A stretch of 64,000 nt of DNA from Bacillota bacterium (GCA_023454175.1 JAEXRW010000009.1:62001-126000); one strand, 5' to 3'. Numbered from the stretch's first letter, positions 53,077 to 61,230 are shown. Translations and numbers: made by a program. The notes: generated by a model not told the origin, from the sequence alone.

Positions 53077-53745
53077 ATGCGGAGGCTTCCCATTATTACC
53101 GTTTGTGCCATCATCATTGCTATCCTGCTGTCAGGGTGTGGGCCGGCACAGGCGATCTATATCGACCTGGGCGATCCAAAGCCATCGGCATCAACCACGG
53201 CATCTTTCTCCGATACAGATCCAAACGCCACCCCGGGCCCCAGCGCCACATCGGACCGGAGCGCGTACGTAGATGAAAAAGAGGCGCGAAAGGCGTACAA
53301 GCCCACCAGCACGTTTGCAACAGCCGATGAGAAGGACTTCACCACGGCGGGAAACGGCGCGGCTGTGATATGCAACGGGGACTTTTCGATCTCATTGCCT
53401 GCGGGGAGCAAGTATTACTGCCTGAAAGACAATACGGATATAACGGCTTTCCTGGTGAAGTACAAAGGTACGGATATCACCATCATGCAAACAAATGTGA
53501 AGCCTGAGGACGTACTCGCAATCGACCAGCCAATCCTGCCGGATATGCGCAAAGGCGAAGAATCGTATAACGAGATGAAATTTACATTCCTGGGTTACGC
53601 CAGCGGCAAGGACTATTACCGCTATGACTATTACTTCAATGCCTATAAAGCATATTACTGCATATCGTTCAGTGCGAAAGCGGGCGTGGATATGGGCCAG
53701 GAGATCAAAGCTTTATTGGACTCTCTCAAACTGATGGCACCATGA
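53077..53745 (+). CDS. Lipoprotein, unknown function
   Basis: The ribosome binding site AAAGGGGGTGAT is almost perfectly complementary to 16S rRNA. The signal peptide ends in LSGC. A Thr/Pro/Ser spacer leads to a globular domain of about 140 residues (CNGDFSISLPAGSKYYCLKDN, DYYRYDYYFNAYKAYYCISF). It resembles PsbP-like or DUF4367-like surface domains only in pattern. Function unknown. Confidence 0.78.
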   Translation: MRRLPIITVCAIIIAILLSGCGPAQAIYIDLGDPKPSASTTASFSDTDPNATPGPSATSDRSAYVDEKEARKAYKPTSTFATADEKDFTTAGNGAAVICNGDFSISLPAGSKYYCLKDNTDITAFLVKYKGTDITIMQTNVKPEDVLAIDQPILPDMRKGEESYNEMKFTFLGYASGKDYYRYDYYFNAYKAYYCISFSAKAGVDMGQEIKALLDSLKLMAP

Positions 53746-53816
53746 CAATGATACCAGACCGGGGAATAGTATAGCGTACCAATATAGAGTCATTTAAGCA
53801 CAATTGGAGCTAAACC

Positions 53817-54335
53817 ATGAGCGAGCCCATCTGCACACCCGGATATGACCGCGTCGCCTGCCTATCCGCCGTGCTGGAGGAGATGGAAAAATACCTCGCC
53901 TCCCCCGCCGATATCCTGTGGCAGCTGGGCCTTATTGAAACCGGAGAAAACGCCCGCGCCGTCTTTCCCCTTCTTTTCGACGCGAAGGTGCTGCATGCGC
54001 GGTGCCTGTACGAATTCTTCCACAACACGCGTACGCTCTCGAAGGAGGGCGGCAGGGTGTACAACGGCATAAACATCCTGTGCACGGACTACGGGTACCG
54101 GCCAACGGCAGACAAACGGAGATTTTACCGATTAAAGACGGAGCTGGACGAACAGGCGGTGCACCTGACGGTTGTGCGGGATGGGACGCTGGATAAAGGG
54201 CGGATCATGGTGGAACTGGACGGTTTCCTGCTGCCCGACATCACCGGTTTCCTGACGTTCATTCACGGTAATGCGGAATATGACGGTTTTAGGCCAAAAA
54301 CAGAGCTATTACTGTCGAAAACGGTGAGAAAATGA
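53817..54335 (+). CDS. Hypothetical protein
   Basis: The protein has 172 residues, starts MSEPICTPGYDRVACLSAVLEEMEKYLASPADILWQLG, and is mixed helix and strand without signal peptide. The middle has CTDYGYRPTADKRRFYRL and the end FLLPDITGFLTFIHGN. No family is recognised; the first part could be a HEPN-like helical unit but there is no RX4-6H motif. No RBS with good match. Confidence 0.6.
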   Translation: MSEPICTPGYDRVACLSAVLEEMEKYLASPADILWQLGLIETGENARAVFPLLFDAKVLHARCLYEFFHNTRTLSKEGGRVYNGINILCTDYGYRPTADKRRFYRLKTELDEQAVHLTVVRDGTLDKGRIMVELDGFLLPDITGFLTFIHGNAEYDGFRPKTELLLSKTVRK

Positions 54336-54428
54336 AAACGCCGCCATACACAAGATACAGCGGCATACCCAAAACGGGATACAACATATTGTAAACTGGT
54401 CACGGTAAACGGTTGACGGGAAATCAGG

Positions 54429-54758
54429 TTAACCTTCCTTGCGGTTCAGGCTGCGCTCCACCGAAAAGCCTTCGGGGTAGCGCGCCTTGAGCTTGGCGAT
54501 ATTCTCCTGCGCCACCTCGTCCATGCTGAAGCCCAGCACATGGCACCCCTTTGCTGCGTACCAGAGGATATCCCCCAGTTCCTTTTTCACCTTTGCCAGG
54601 TCCAGCGGGTGCCCCTGGCTCAGGTGCTTTTTGATCAGGTCCGCCACCTCCCCGGCCTCCCCCGCCAGCCCCAGGCCCACATCGGCCAGCTGCAGGTCGT
54701 GGTTGTCGGTATCGTGGTTCGTGGTCATGGCCAGCCTTTTGTATTCGTCGAAGTTCAT
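54429..54758 (-). CDS. MazG-like nucleotide pyrophosphohydrolase
   Basis: 109 residues from ATG 54758. Motifs LGLAGEAGEVADLIKKHL and VKKELGDILWYAA are the two helix pairs with Glu and Asp that bind magnesium in MazG-like enzymes. Such proteins hydrolyse non-canonical NTPs. An extended -10 lies just upstream. Confidence 0.88.
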   Translation of the reverse strand: MNFDEYKRLAMTTNHDTDNHDLQLADVGLGLAGEAGEVADLIKKHLSQGHPLDLAKVKKELGDILWYAAKGCHVLGFSMDEVAQENIAKLKARYPEGFSVERSLNRKEG

Positions 54759-54788
54759 GCGCGTACCCCCAAAAACATCATTGGAACG

Positions 54789-54797
54789 ATTATACCA
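54789..54797 (-). promoter_or_regulatory. Extended -10 promoter of the MazG-like gene
   Basis: TGGTATAAT on the minus strand, 31 bases before the ATG at 54758. Confidence 0.65.
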
Positions 54798-54805
54798 TAC
54801 AAACG

Positions 54806-54838
54806 AAACAGCCGGAGGGATCAATGCCCCGGCTGTTT
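54806..54838 (-). terminator. Terminator of the alcohol dehydrogenase gene
   Basis: AAACAGCCGG/CCGGCTGTTT stem (54806-54815 with 54829-54838), followed on the minus strand by CGTTTG, just beyond the dehydrogenase stop codon. Confidence 0.7.
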
Positions 54839-54863
54839 GCAATCCATTAATCCGGTATCCCTT

Positions 54864-56033
54864 TTACTCGGCCAGCTTGTAGATGGCCAGCACGTCCTTT
54901 TCGCCCAGCTTGACAAAGTTGCCGATGGTGGTATGGGGCGCGGCGCAGCACTTGCGCGCCATCTCGGCGATGCGCTCGCTGCCGGTGCCCAGCTCCCGCA
55001 GGTTCACGGGCATGCCGATGCGGCGGAAGAAAGCCTCGGTCCGTGCGATGCCTTCCAGCGCCATGGCCTCTTCATCCATGTCCACCGGCACGCCGAAGAC
55101 CCGGTTGGCATACTGCGCGAAGCGGCGGACGTCGTGCTTGTATACATATTTCATCCACGCGGGGAATATCACGGCCAGTCCCGCGCCGTGGGCCACATCA
55201 TAGATGGCGGAAAGCTCATGTTCGATGCCATGGGAGGCCCAGTCCTGCTCGCGGCCCGTTGCGAGGGAATTATCATGCGCCACCTTGCACGCCCACATGA
55301 TCTGTGCCCGCGCATCGTAATGGCCCGGCTCATGGATGGCCACGGGGGTAAAGCGCACGAGCGTCTCCATGGCGGACTCGATGAGCCTGTCGGTGAGGTA
55401 GACCCCCTGCGTATTGGTGAAATACCGTTCGAGGCAGTGCGCGAGGGCATCCGCGGCGCCCGCGGCGGTGAGGTACGGGTTCAGGCTGTAGGTCCATTCC
55501 GGGTCCAGCAGGGACCATACGGGGCGGAGGAAGTCACCGTTGTAGGAGGTCTTGATGAGCCCTTCCTCCTTGGTGATCACGCAGCCGATGCTGCTCTCGC
55601 TGCCCGCGCCGGGGATGGTGAGGATCGTCGCGAGGGGTAGCACGTCGGTGGGGCTGGCCTTCCCGGTGAAGGCGTCCCATATATCCCCGTCATACAGGGC
55701 GCCCAGCGCGATGGCCTTGGCCGCGTCGATGACGCTGCCTCCGCCCGCCGCCAGCACGAAATCGATGCCTTCCTCCTTGCAGATCTTCACGCCCTGGTAC
55801 ACGCTCCCGAGCCGAGGGTTGGGCAGCACGCCCGAAAGCTCGGAAAAGGGCACGCCTGCCTTTTGGAAAGCGGCGGCGATCTGGCTGTAGAGGCCCGAGC
55901 CTTTCAGGTATTTGGAGCCGTAGACCAGCAGCGCCTTCTTCTTGACGCTTTTTTTCAGGAGTGCGGGCAGCTCGGATATCACGCCCTTGCCGAAATAGAC
56001 TGTTGTGGGGTTGCAGTAGACTTCGTTGATCAT
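54864..56033 (-). CDS. Iron-containing alcohol dehydrogenase
   Basis: The protein has 389 residues. FGKGVISELPALLKKSVKKKALLVYGS starts the nucleotide-binding part. VLAAGGGSVIDAAKAIALGA is the characteristic GGGSxxDxAK motif. LTIPGAGSESS and AHCLERYF with HGIEHELSAIYDVAHGAGLAV supply the metal-binding His residues. It resembles NADH-dependent butanol dehydrogenases. It is monocistronic. Confidence 0.95.
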   Translation of the reverse strand: MINEVYCNPTTVYFGKGVISELPALLKKSVKKKALLVYGSKYLKGSGLYSQIAAAFQKAGVPFSELSGVLPNPRLGSVYQGVKICKEEGIDFVLAAGGGSVIDAAKAIALGALYDGDIWDAFTGKASPTDVLPLATILTIPGAGSESSIGCVITKEEGLIKTSYNGDFLRPVWSLLDPEWTYSLNPYLTAAGAADALAHCLERYFTNTQGVYLTDRLIESAMETLVRFTPVAIHEPGHYDARAQIMWACKVAHDNSLATGREQDWASHGIEHELSAIYDVAHGAGLAVIFPAWMKYVYKHDVRRFAQYANRVFGVPVDMDEEAMALEGIARTEAFFRRIGMPVNLRELGTGSERIAEMARKCCAAPHTTIGNFVKLGEKDVLAIYKLAE

Positions 56034-56303
56034 CGCTTATCTATCCTCCATGGCTTATTCAATAATGAACGTATGTGAAAATTATAGTACAACGCCGCAG
56101 AGAGTACAACGGTATGGGGTGAGATGCGCAAGATTTAGACAGGATCGGGAGAGGGCAACGGGAAGATCAAGGTGCTCCCTGTGTGAGGGACGACCAAGCC
56201 TTTTTCTTTTTATCCTGCGTAAACCAGTGGATGGTACATAAGGATAGGTTGGTATGACCGGGTAGCCCTGCCGGGCCAAAAGAGAGCGGATGAACTCTCC
56301 TGA

Positions 56304-56747
56304 TCATTCATCCGGCTCGTCCTCCTCCTGGTAGGTGCTTTCCAATCGCAGATCTGTCTTGTATTTCATAGCGTACTCCATTGCTGCATTAAAGACATCA
56401 AAGAAGTCACGGCCATACGCAGTCACGTAGTATTTGGACATGTCTGTGATGTGTTTGGATATCTTATCGCCCCAGGGAGGCCTTTTGCTCCTGTCTTTCC
56501 GGTCCCATACAAGGGCGCTGGGCGGAAAGGCGGAAAGCTTCAGGCGGATCTCCTCCAGCTCCGCCTTCAGCTTCGGCATATTCTTCCAGGCGACCTTGCC
56601 GGCATAAAGATCCTGCATCAGGGTGGGATAGGTATCCCCCCATGTGCCTTTTTCCAGCAGGCAATGGATGGTATCAAAGAAACTGATCGTCAGTTCGTAT
56701 TCACCGATGGGATATATGACTTCTCCCGTCCGCAGGTGTATGGACAT
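56304..56747 (-). CDS. Imm70-like immunity protein
   Basis: ATG 56747 has AGAGGTGA upstream. The 147-residue acidic protein shows SFFDTIHCLLEKGTWGDTYPTLMQDLYAGKV and VWDRKDRSKRPPWGDKISKHITDMSKYYVT, which match my memory of the Imm70 family of polymorphic toxin immunity proteins. No toxin gene is adjacent, so it may be an orphan immunity gene. It ends with YQEEDEPDE. Confidence 0.75.
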   Translation of the reverse strand: MSIHLRTGEVIYPIGEYELTISFFDTIHCLLEKGTWGDTYPTLMQDLYAGKVAWKNMPKLKAELEEIRLKLSAFPPSALVWDRKDRSKRPPWGDKISKHITDMSKYYVTAYGRDFFDVFNAAMEYAMKYKTDLRLESTYQEEDEPDE

Positions 56748-56802
56748 GATACTCACCTCTTTATACTCTGTTCAATAGGATTAAAACAGTGTGATCTGAT
56801 AG

Positions 56803-57597
56803 TTATTCGAAAAACCTACGGAATTGAGCAACAACGAGTTCGGTATAAGAACCCAGACCTTGTAGCATTGGTATCAATTCATTAGACTTATTATTAATCA
56901 GTAATGATACAGTGGCGCGACACTCAACAGAGCCACTTATCTTCTTAATTGGAAATTTGGTTTTACAATCAAGAAGAATACAATTTGGTTCAAGAGGACC
57001 ATCCCATATAATTACGTCAGGGGGCATTTGCTCTCCATCAGTAATCTCGAAAGAAAAAGAATGATTGATTTCTTTTGGAGCAAATAGAACAACAGAGGGT
57101 ACGCGATGTTTATCAGAATTATTTAGCTCCTGAAGAAATAGTAATGGATCACTTTCGGGTGTGCCATTTTCAGGCGAGCCGTCCCGCTGAAAAGGTTGAA
57201 GCATCTCAATTAAAAGGGCTGGATTAGATGGCAACTGGCTAAGACATGTACTTTTATATTGTGAGAAGCTTGCTTTATTTTTAGTTATGCAAAAGAAAAT
57301 TGATTTTGGAACTTTTGGTGGATCATTTTTTAAACGAGCCAAGGCGTAAACAAGATTATCAAGCAAAGAACGAAGATTATGAATAAACTCTCCAACCGTG
57401 AGGCTCCAATCATCAAGCGGAGCAGGTTCAGGGAAAGCATTAAGAAAAACGCGAAAACCTAAATCACCATCATGCTTCTCGCACCTAACCGATAGAAGGT
57501 TTCGTTCAGACCATAAGTTAATAGTTTCATTTAATTGTTGCACTTGAATCTTAGCTCTTGATAATTTTAGGTCTACTGAACGTATAAAATCAGACAT
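56803..57597 (-). CDS. Hypothetical protein, AT-rich, helical HNLRSLLDNLVYAL motif
   Basis: ATG 57597 has GGGGG upstream; the longer frame lacks support. The 264-residue protein has an all-helical opening (SVDLKLSRAKIQVQQLNETINLW) and then VGEFIHNLRSLLDNLVYALARL, with a later LNNSDKHR. The helix HNLRSLLD and the DKHR together recall a widely scattered family of about 250-300 residues found near mobile or defence genes, but I cannot name it. Its composition is more AT-rich than its neighbours. Confidence 0.7.
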   Translation of the reverse strand: MSDFIRSVDLKLSRAKIQVQQLNETINLWSERNLLSVRCEKHDGDLGFRVFLNAFPEPAPLDDWSLTVGEFIHNLRSLLDNLVYALARLKNDPPKVPKSIFFCITKNKASFSQYKSTCLSQLPSNPALLIEMLQPFQRDGSPENGTPESDPLLFLQELNNSDKHRVPSVVLFAPKEINHSFSFEITDGEQMPPDVIIWDGPLEPNCILLDCKTKFPIKKISGSVECRATVSLLINNKSNELIPMLQGLGSYTELVVAQFRRFFE

Positions 57598-57678
57598 CAG
57601 TTTCCCCCATTTATGCGATAATTGGAAACTAGCTATAATTATAACATTCATGTGATCGCATTTATGTCTTTCTATAGA

Positions 57679-57705
57679 CAAAAAAAGAGCGGTTTGATCC
57701 GCTCT
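57679..57705 (-). terminator. Rho-independent terminator of the degV-family gene
   Basis: AGAGCGG/CCGCTCT stem (57686-57692 with 57699-57705), with a T-run on the minus strand, 20 bases past the stop codon. Confidence 0.88.
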
Positions 57706-57726
57706 CTTTGCCCTGTTGAATGGTTA

Positions 57727-58596
57727 TTATGCTTTTACCTTGTACAGTATGCCCAGGGTATTCTGCCCGCAGTGGCTGGTGATCACGCTGCCCGCGCGCG
57801 TCTCGGTGATATGCTGGAATGGCTGCAGGGACCGGATCTTTTCTGCCACCTGCTGCACGGTCTCGGGCGTGCAGCCCGTGTGCGTGATGAAAATACGGTC
57901 CAGCACCAGGTCGTTCCGGCCTGTGAGCTGCTGCTCCACATATTTGTCCAATACCTTGGAAAGCGTCCCGCGGAATTTCTCTCCCACGCCCATCTGCCCG
58001 TCCTTCACCAGGATGCTGGGCTTCAGGCTGAGGAGGTTGGCCCCCAGCATCTGCAGGGACGTGCACCTGCCGCCCTTATACAGGTAATCCAGCCGCTCGA
58101 TGATGAAGCTGGCGCGCACCCTGGGCGTGAGCGTGTTGAGGTACGCCGCGGTCTCCTTCGCGCCCATGCCCTGTTCACCCAGCATGGCCGCTTCCAGTAC
58201 GGCGTGTCCGGTGGCCGAGGAGAGGTTCAGCGAATCCACCACCTCCACGCCTGGGATGCCCTCGCGCGCGATAAATCCCTCACGGGCGATCATGGCGTTT
58301 TGGTAGCTGCAGGACATGTGGTGGGAGATATTGATGTGCAGCGCTTCCAGCCCCTGCTCCCGCGCCTGCCTGAAGATTTTTTGATAGTCTTCGGTGGTGC
58401 ATGCGGCGGTGGTGGGCAGCTTGCCCGTTTTGTCCACGTAGGCGTAGATGTCCTCGGGTGAGATATCCACCCCGTCCCGGTAGGTCTTGTCACCCAGGTT
58501 CACATACAGCGGCGTAATGATGACGCCGTACGCCCGGATGAGTTCGGGGGAAAGGTCGCAGGTGCTGTCCGCAGACAGCTGGAACTTTCTCTCCAT
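57727..58596 (-). CDS. DegV family protein (fatty-acid-binding)
   Basis: GGAGG 8 bases before ATG 58596 gives 289 residues. LSADSTCDLSPEL is at about residues 6-18, followed by YRDGVDISPEDIYAYV, TTAACTTEDYQKIFRQA and FIIERLDYLYKGGRCTSLQMLGA, which are DegV signatures. DegV proteins bind fatty acids and form FakB-like partners of fatty acid kinase. No fakA is in the window. Confidence 0.93.
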   Translation of the reverse strand: MERKFQLSADSTCDLSPELIRAYGVIITPLYVNLGDKTYRDGVDISPEDIYAYVDKTGKLPTTAACTTEDYQKIFRQAREQGLEALHINISHHMSCSYQNAMIAREGFIAREGIPGVEVVDSLNLSSATGHAVLEAAMLGEQGMGAKETAAYLNTLTPRVRASFIIERLDYLYKGGRCTSLQMLGANLLSLKPSILVKDGQMGVGEKFRGTLSKVLDKYVEQQLTGRNDLVLDRIFITHTGCTPETVQQVAEKIRSLQPFQHITETRAGSVITSHCGQNTLGILYKVKA

Positions 58597-58643
58597 CCCT
58601 TGTACCTCCAGATGCAAATTTAAAAAAGATGATTTCAGGGGTT

Positions 58644-58652
58644 ATTATAGCA
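58644..58652 (-). promoter_or_regulatory. Extended -10 promoter of the degV-family gene
   Basis: TGCTATAAT on the minus strand, 48 bases before the start codon. Confidence 0.65.
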
Positions 58653-58908
58653 TCCTTCAACCGCACGGCGAAACAGAAAATTATGACGGATGTTCTGGTA
58701 TTACCGTGATAAAATTATTATTGATACTCCTATTAGCGGGCAACGGCCGCCCACCCCCTATTGCCCCGATATATGATGAAACACCCGATACAATATGCCC
58801 CTTTGGAGTTATAGGATGTTTGCCAGCCCCTCTGGTATATAGATAATGAAGGATAGCCTTTGCAACCACTTACGGCGGGCTTTAATATATTTACAAAGGA
58901 GAACAAGA

Positions 58909-59346
58909 ATGTTTGAAGTAAGGTTTTGTGACGACGCTGATGATGAACTGTTAAAATTCGCCGTGATCATTGCATGGTCCGGCGGGAAATGGGTATTCTG
59001 CAGGCACAGGGACAGGGATACGTACGAGATACCGGGCGGCCACCGGGAAAAAGGCGAGGCCATTCTGGATACTGCAAAACGCGAATTGTATGAAGAAACG
59101 GGCGCTCTGGATTTCACGATAGTACCTGTCTGCGTATACGTGGTAACGGGCAAAAACAGGGTCAGCGGTACAGGAGAAGAGACCTTCGGAAAGCTGTTCT
59201 ATGCTGAGATTACTGCGTTTGAAGAGTCACTGCACAGTGAAATAGAAGAAGTCATAATATCAAGCGATCTGCCCGAAAAATGGACATATCCCACCATACA
59301 GCCCAGACTGCTGGAAAAAACAAGGGAACTCGGATTCATTAAGTGA
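58909..59346 (+). CDS. Nudix hydrolase (YtkD-like)
   Basis: AAAGGAG lies 8-9 bases before ATG 58909. The Nudix box is GGHREKGEAILDTAKRELYEETGA (residues 43-66, written here in parts: GGHREKGE ... REL.EETGA), with the Glu residues that bind magnesium. The 145-residue length and the IQPRLLEKTRELGF tail fit YtkD-type enzymes, which sanitise nucleotide pools. It is monocistronic. Confidence 0.9.
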   Translation: MFEVRFCDDADDELLKFAVIIAWSGGKWVFCRHRDRDTYEIPGGHREKGEAILDTAKRELYEETGALDFTIVPVCVYVVTGKNRVSGTGEETFGKLFYAEITAFEESLHSEIEEVIISSDLPEKWTYPTIQPRLLEKTRELGFIK

Positions 59347-59359
59347 GCCTTTCAGCCCA

Positions 59360-59719
59360 TCATCCACCTGCCAGCCAGTCCAGCGCCACCTCCCGCTTTT
59401 GGAAAACGCGGAAGGTGCTGCCCCGGTTGGATTCCCCCACCATCTCCCCGAAACGCCCCTGCGAAGAGATGTCCGCAGGCAGCACGGCGGCGACGCGGAG
59501 GCCGTAATTTACGAACTTCTGCAGCACCGCGCCGGCGAGGCCGTTGCGCAGGCGGAAGAATTCATCGGGCAGGGATCCTGCATCCAGCAGGATGCGGCCG
59601 GTCCCGTGCTCCATCGAGAGGGCCACGAGTTCCAGCGCGTCGTTTTCGCTTTGCAGCTGCATGCCCGCGCCGCAGACGATGACGGGCGAAGCATCATGCA
59701 TTTCGATATGGTGATTCAT
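59360..59719 (-). CDS. DUF4180 family protein
   Basis: ATG 59719 has AGGCAGG upstream. The 119-residue protein has DALELVALSMEHG, the strongly conserved FFRLRNGLAGAVLQKFVNYGLRVAAVLP and ESNRGSTFRVFQKREVALDWL. This is DUF4180, a small Rossmann-like fold of unknown function. It converges on the Nudix gene 14 bases away with no visible terminator. Confidence 0.85.
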   Translation of the reverse strand: MNHHIEMHDASPVIVCGAGMQLQSENDALELVALSMEHGTGRILLDAGSLPDEFFRLRNGLAGAVLQKFVNYGLRVAAVLPADISSQGRFGEMVGESNRGSTFRVFQKREVALDWLAGG

Positions 59720-59913
59720 CACTGGGCCTGCCTCATATTGTATTTGGGAATTAGCTTTCAGGAATAAATATTCGTTCCTTGGCATTATTTCACCTTTTCA
59801 AGCGGGGATTTATTCAAGTAAACGGGATATTGTAACGAAATATAAATAGAGTTTGCTACCGATTGGTAGTAAAGTAAATATCAAATTGCGATTTTGTTTG
59901 CAGGAGAAATGAT

Positions 59914-60360
59914 ATGGCAGCAGCCGACAAGTATCCGTTACCAAACTTTTATAACGCCTTTTTGACAGCTTTGAATGTAGGTAAACCCATCGCTTATTCA
60001 TTTATTTATTTTCAAAGAATTGCCGGATATTTGAAACAGCATTCCGAAGATCACCAATGCCCTTATTGTGTTCTTGAGTTTGAGGAGCCCATAGGTTCAC
60101 CGGAGTGGCTGGTTACACGGGGGACCCTGTGTCCGTGCTATCAGACGGTAAATCTGATCATGGATGGAAAAAAGGTGGCCTCAACGAGACTCATTCGGTT
60201 TGATAAATGCATCAACGAATGCTGCCACACCTTTTATATCCCGCAGCCCGAGGATTACAAAAGCCAAAACTACATTCCTGTATGTGATTATTTGAATGGC
60301 AAGGGATTCGATTATGAAGAGTATTATGCTGCGAAGGATCAGCTGATGGAACGGTTATAA
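59914..60360 (+). CDS. Hypothetical protein with CPYC and CPC motifs
   Basis: AGGAG is close upstream. Of 148 residues, the middle has HQCPYCVLEFEEP and TLCPCYQTVNLIM, then FDKCINECCHTFYIP. The cysteines (at least seven) could form a metal or disulfide site. No signal peptide is seen. I do not recognise a family. The start and frame are well supported by the RBS. Confidence 0.72.
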   Translation: MAAADKYPLPNFYNAFLTALNVGKPIAYSFIYFQRIAGYLKQHSEDHQCPYCVLEFEEPIGSPEWLVTRGTLCPCYQTVNLIMDGKKVASTRLIRFDKCINECCHTFYIPQPEDYKSQNYIPVCDYLNGKGFDYEEYYAAKDQLMERL

Positions 60361-60421
60361 GGAGACTCACCATAGAATTTGATATGAAGCACGCTGCACT
60401 TCCCTTGTATATGTCTTTGCA

Positions 60422-60530
60422 TATAATAGTAGGCGATGGTGCGGAGTATGCCCGCCCATAATGCGATTCTAAAGCGAATCAATTCGTATCAAGAGCCCCC
60501 TGTCTTTCATAAGAACGAGGGGGTTTTCTG
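60422..60530 (+). ncRNA. Possible short non-coding transcript with terminator
   Basis: TATAAT (60422-60427) is followed by about 95 bases with local hairpins, then a bulged CCCCC/GGGGG stem (60496-60523) and TTTTCTGTT. The start of the transcript (GGCGATGG) is of riboswitch-like type, but no known class matches fully. No -35 of quality is seen. The only frame through it, MVRSMPAHNAIL, is not convincing. Confidence 0.35.
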
Positions 60531-60631
60531 TTCAGCCACGGTAATGGCAAACATTCAAAAAATCCGGAGCCGTAAAAACCAGGCGGCCACTGCAATTCTT
60601 GCAGACGCATGCACATTCCACTAAAACAAGC

Positions 60632-60660
60632 CGCACCGCAGGATCACTCCGTGCGGTGCG
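60632..60660 (-). terminator. Hairpin after the ubiquitin-like gene
   Basis: CGCACCGCA/TGCGGTGCG stem (60632-60640 with 60652-60660), followed by GCTTGTTTTAG on the minus strand, about 120 bases past the end of the ubiquitin-like gene. Confidence 0.55.
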
Positions 60661-60782
60661 AATATAGTGGAAAGTGAGGGGCTAGTTTTGTCAGCCATAA
60701 TATACCTGAAACTGGCTCAATAGTCAATACCCAATCTGGATCCTTGGCCAATTTAAATCCCCGTTTGCTTCCGTTTCCCGTA

Positions 60783-61037
60783 TCAGCCCTGGGAAATGGC
60801 GGGCATCAGCCAGAGCCAGTCGCCGCCTTTGAGGTCCCTGTCGCTGTTGGAGGCGATATCCACCTTCATCCCGTTGTGTATGAGCATGATATCGTCCTGG
60901 CCCGGCAGGGGTGCACCCAGCCGCTGCTGGGCATTTTCGAGCAGTTCCTTTACTGTGGCATCCTCGGAGAGTTCCATCTCCATGTCCTGCGAACCCGTGA
61001 AACCGCCGATGGGAAAGACCTTCAGATGTACCTTCAT
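60783..61037 (-). CDS. Ubiquitin-like (ThiS/MoaD-type beta-grasp) small protein
   Basis: The protein has 84 residues: VHLKVFPIGG, DATVKELLENAQQRL, IMLIHNGMKVDIASNSDRDLKGGDWLWLMPAISQG. The last strand before the C terminus is the 'GDxxxxxPxxxGG' end of MoaD/ThiS proteins, but the final residues are SQG rather than GG, so covalent transfer is uncertain. ATG 61037 lacks a normal ribosome binding site; it overlaps, as ATGA, the stop of a 23-codon open frame upstream, hinting at translational coupling. Confidence 0.7.
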   Translation of the reverse strand: MKVHLKVFPIGGFTGSQDMEMELSEDATVKELLENAQQRLGAPLPGQDDIMLIHNGMKVDIASNSDRDLKGGDWLWLMPAISQG

Positions 61038-61105
61038 TCGTTGTCGGAGGCGAATATGGCCCCCTGTCCTCCTGCAGTGCTGGATACCGCCGTGATCGGC
61101 GGCAT
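61034..61105 (-). CDS. Possible 23-residue upstream peptide coupled to the ubiquitin-like gene
   Basis: ATG 61105 opens MPPITAVSSTAGGQ and ends SDNE with a TGA that overlaps the ATG of the ubiquitin-like gene. No ribosome binding site precedes it. Coding status uncertain. Confidence 0.3.
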   Translation of the reverse strand: MPPITAVSSTAGGQGAIFASDNE

Positions 61106-61119
61106 CTTTTTGTTACAAT

Positions 61120-61230
61120 GAACTCCTAAAGGAGTTCATCTAGGACTCCTATATAGAGTTCGTTTGGGTCTCCTAAAGGAGTTCATACTGGACTCCTAAA
61201 GGAGTTCATACTGGACTCCTATATGGAGCC
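61120..61230. repeat. Tandem array of five palindromic 23-24 bp units
   Basis: ACTCCT (once TCTCCT) recurs at 61122, 61145, 61169, 61192 and 61215, a period of 23, 24, 23 and 23 bases. Most units form a hairpin of GACTCC-TAAA-GGAGTTC type or the variant CTATATGGAG. It lies between the ubiquitin-like gene and a GNAT gene. Confidence 0.75.

Noticed and set aside
60422..60480. Fluoride (crcB) riboswitch
   Set aside because: The 5' GGCGATGG resembles the motif, but the required 3' half and a fluoride exporter gene downstream are missing.
61120..61230. CRISPR array
   Set aside because: The repeats are contiguous hairpin units with no unique spacers and no cas genes.
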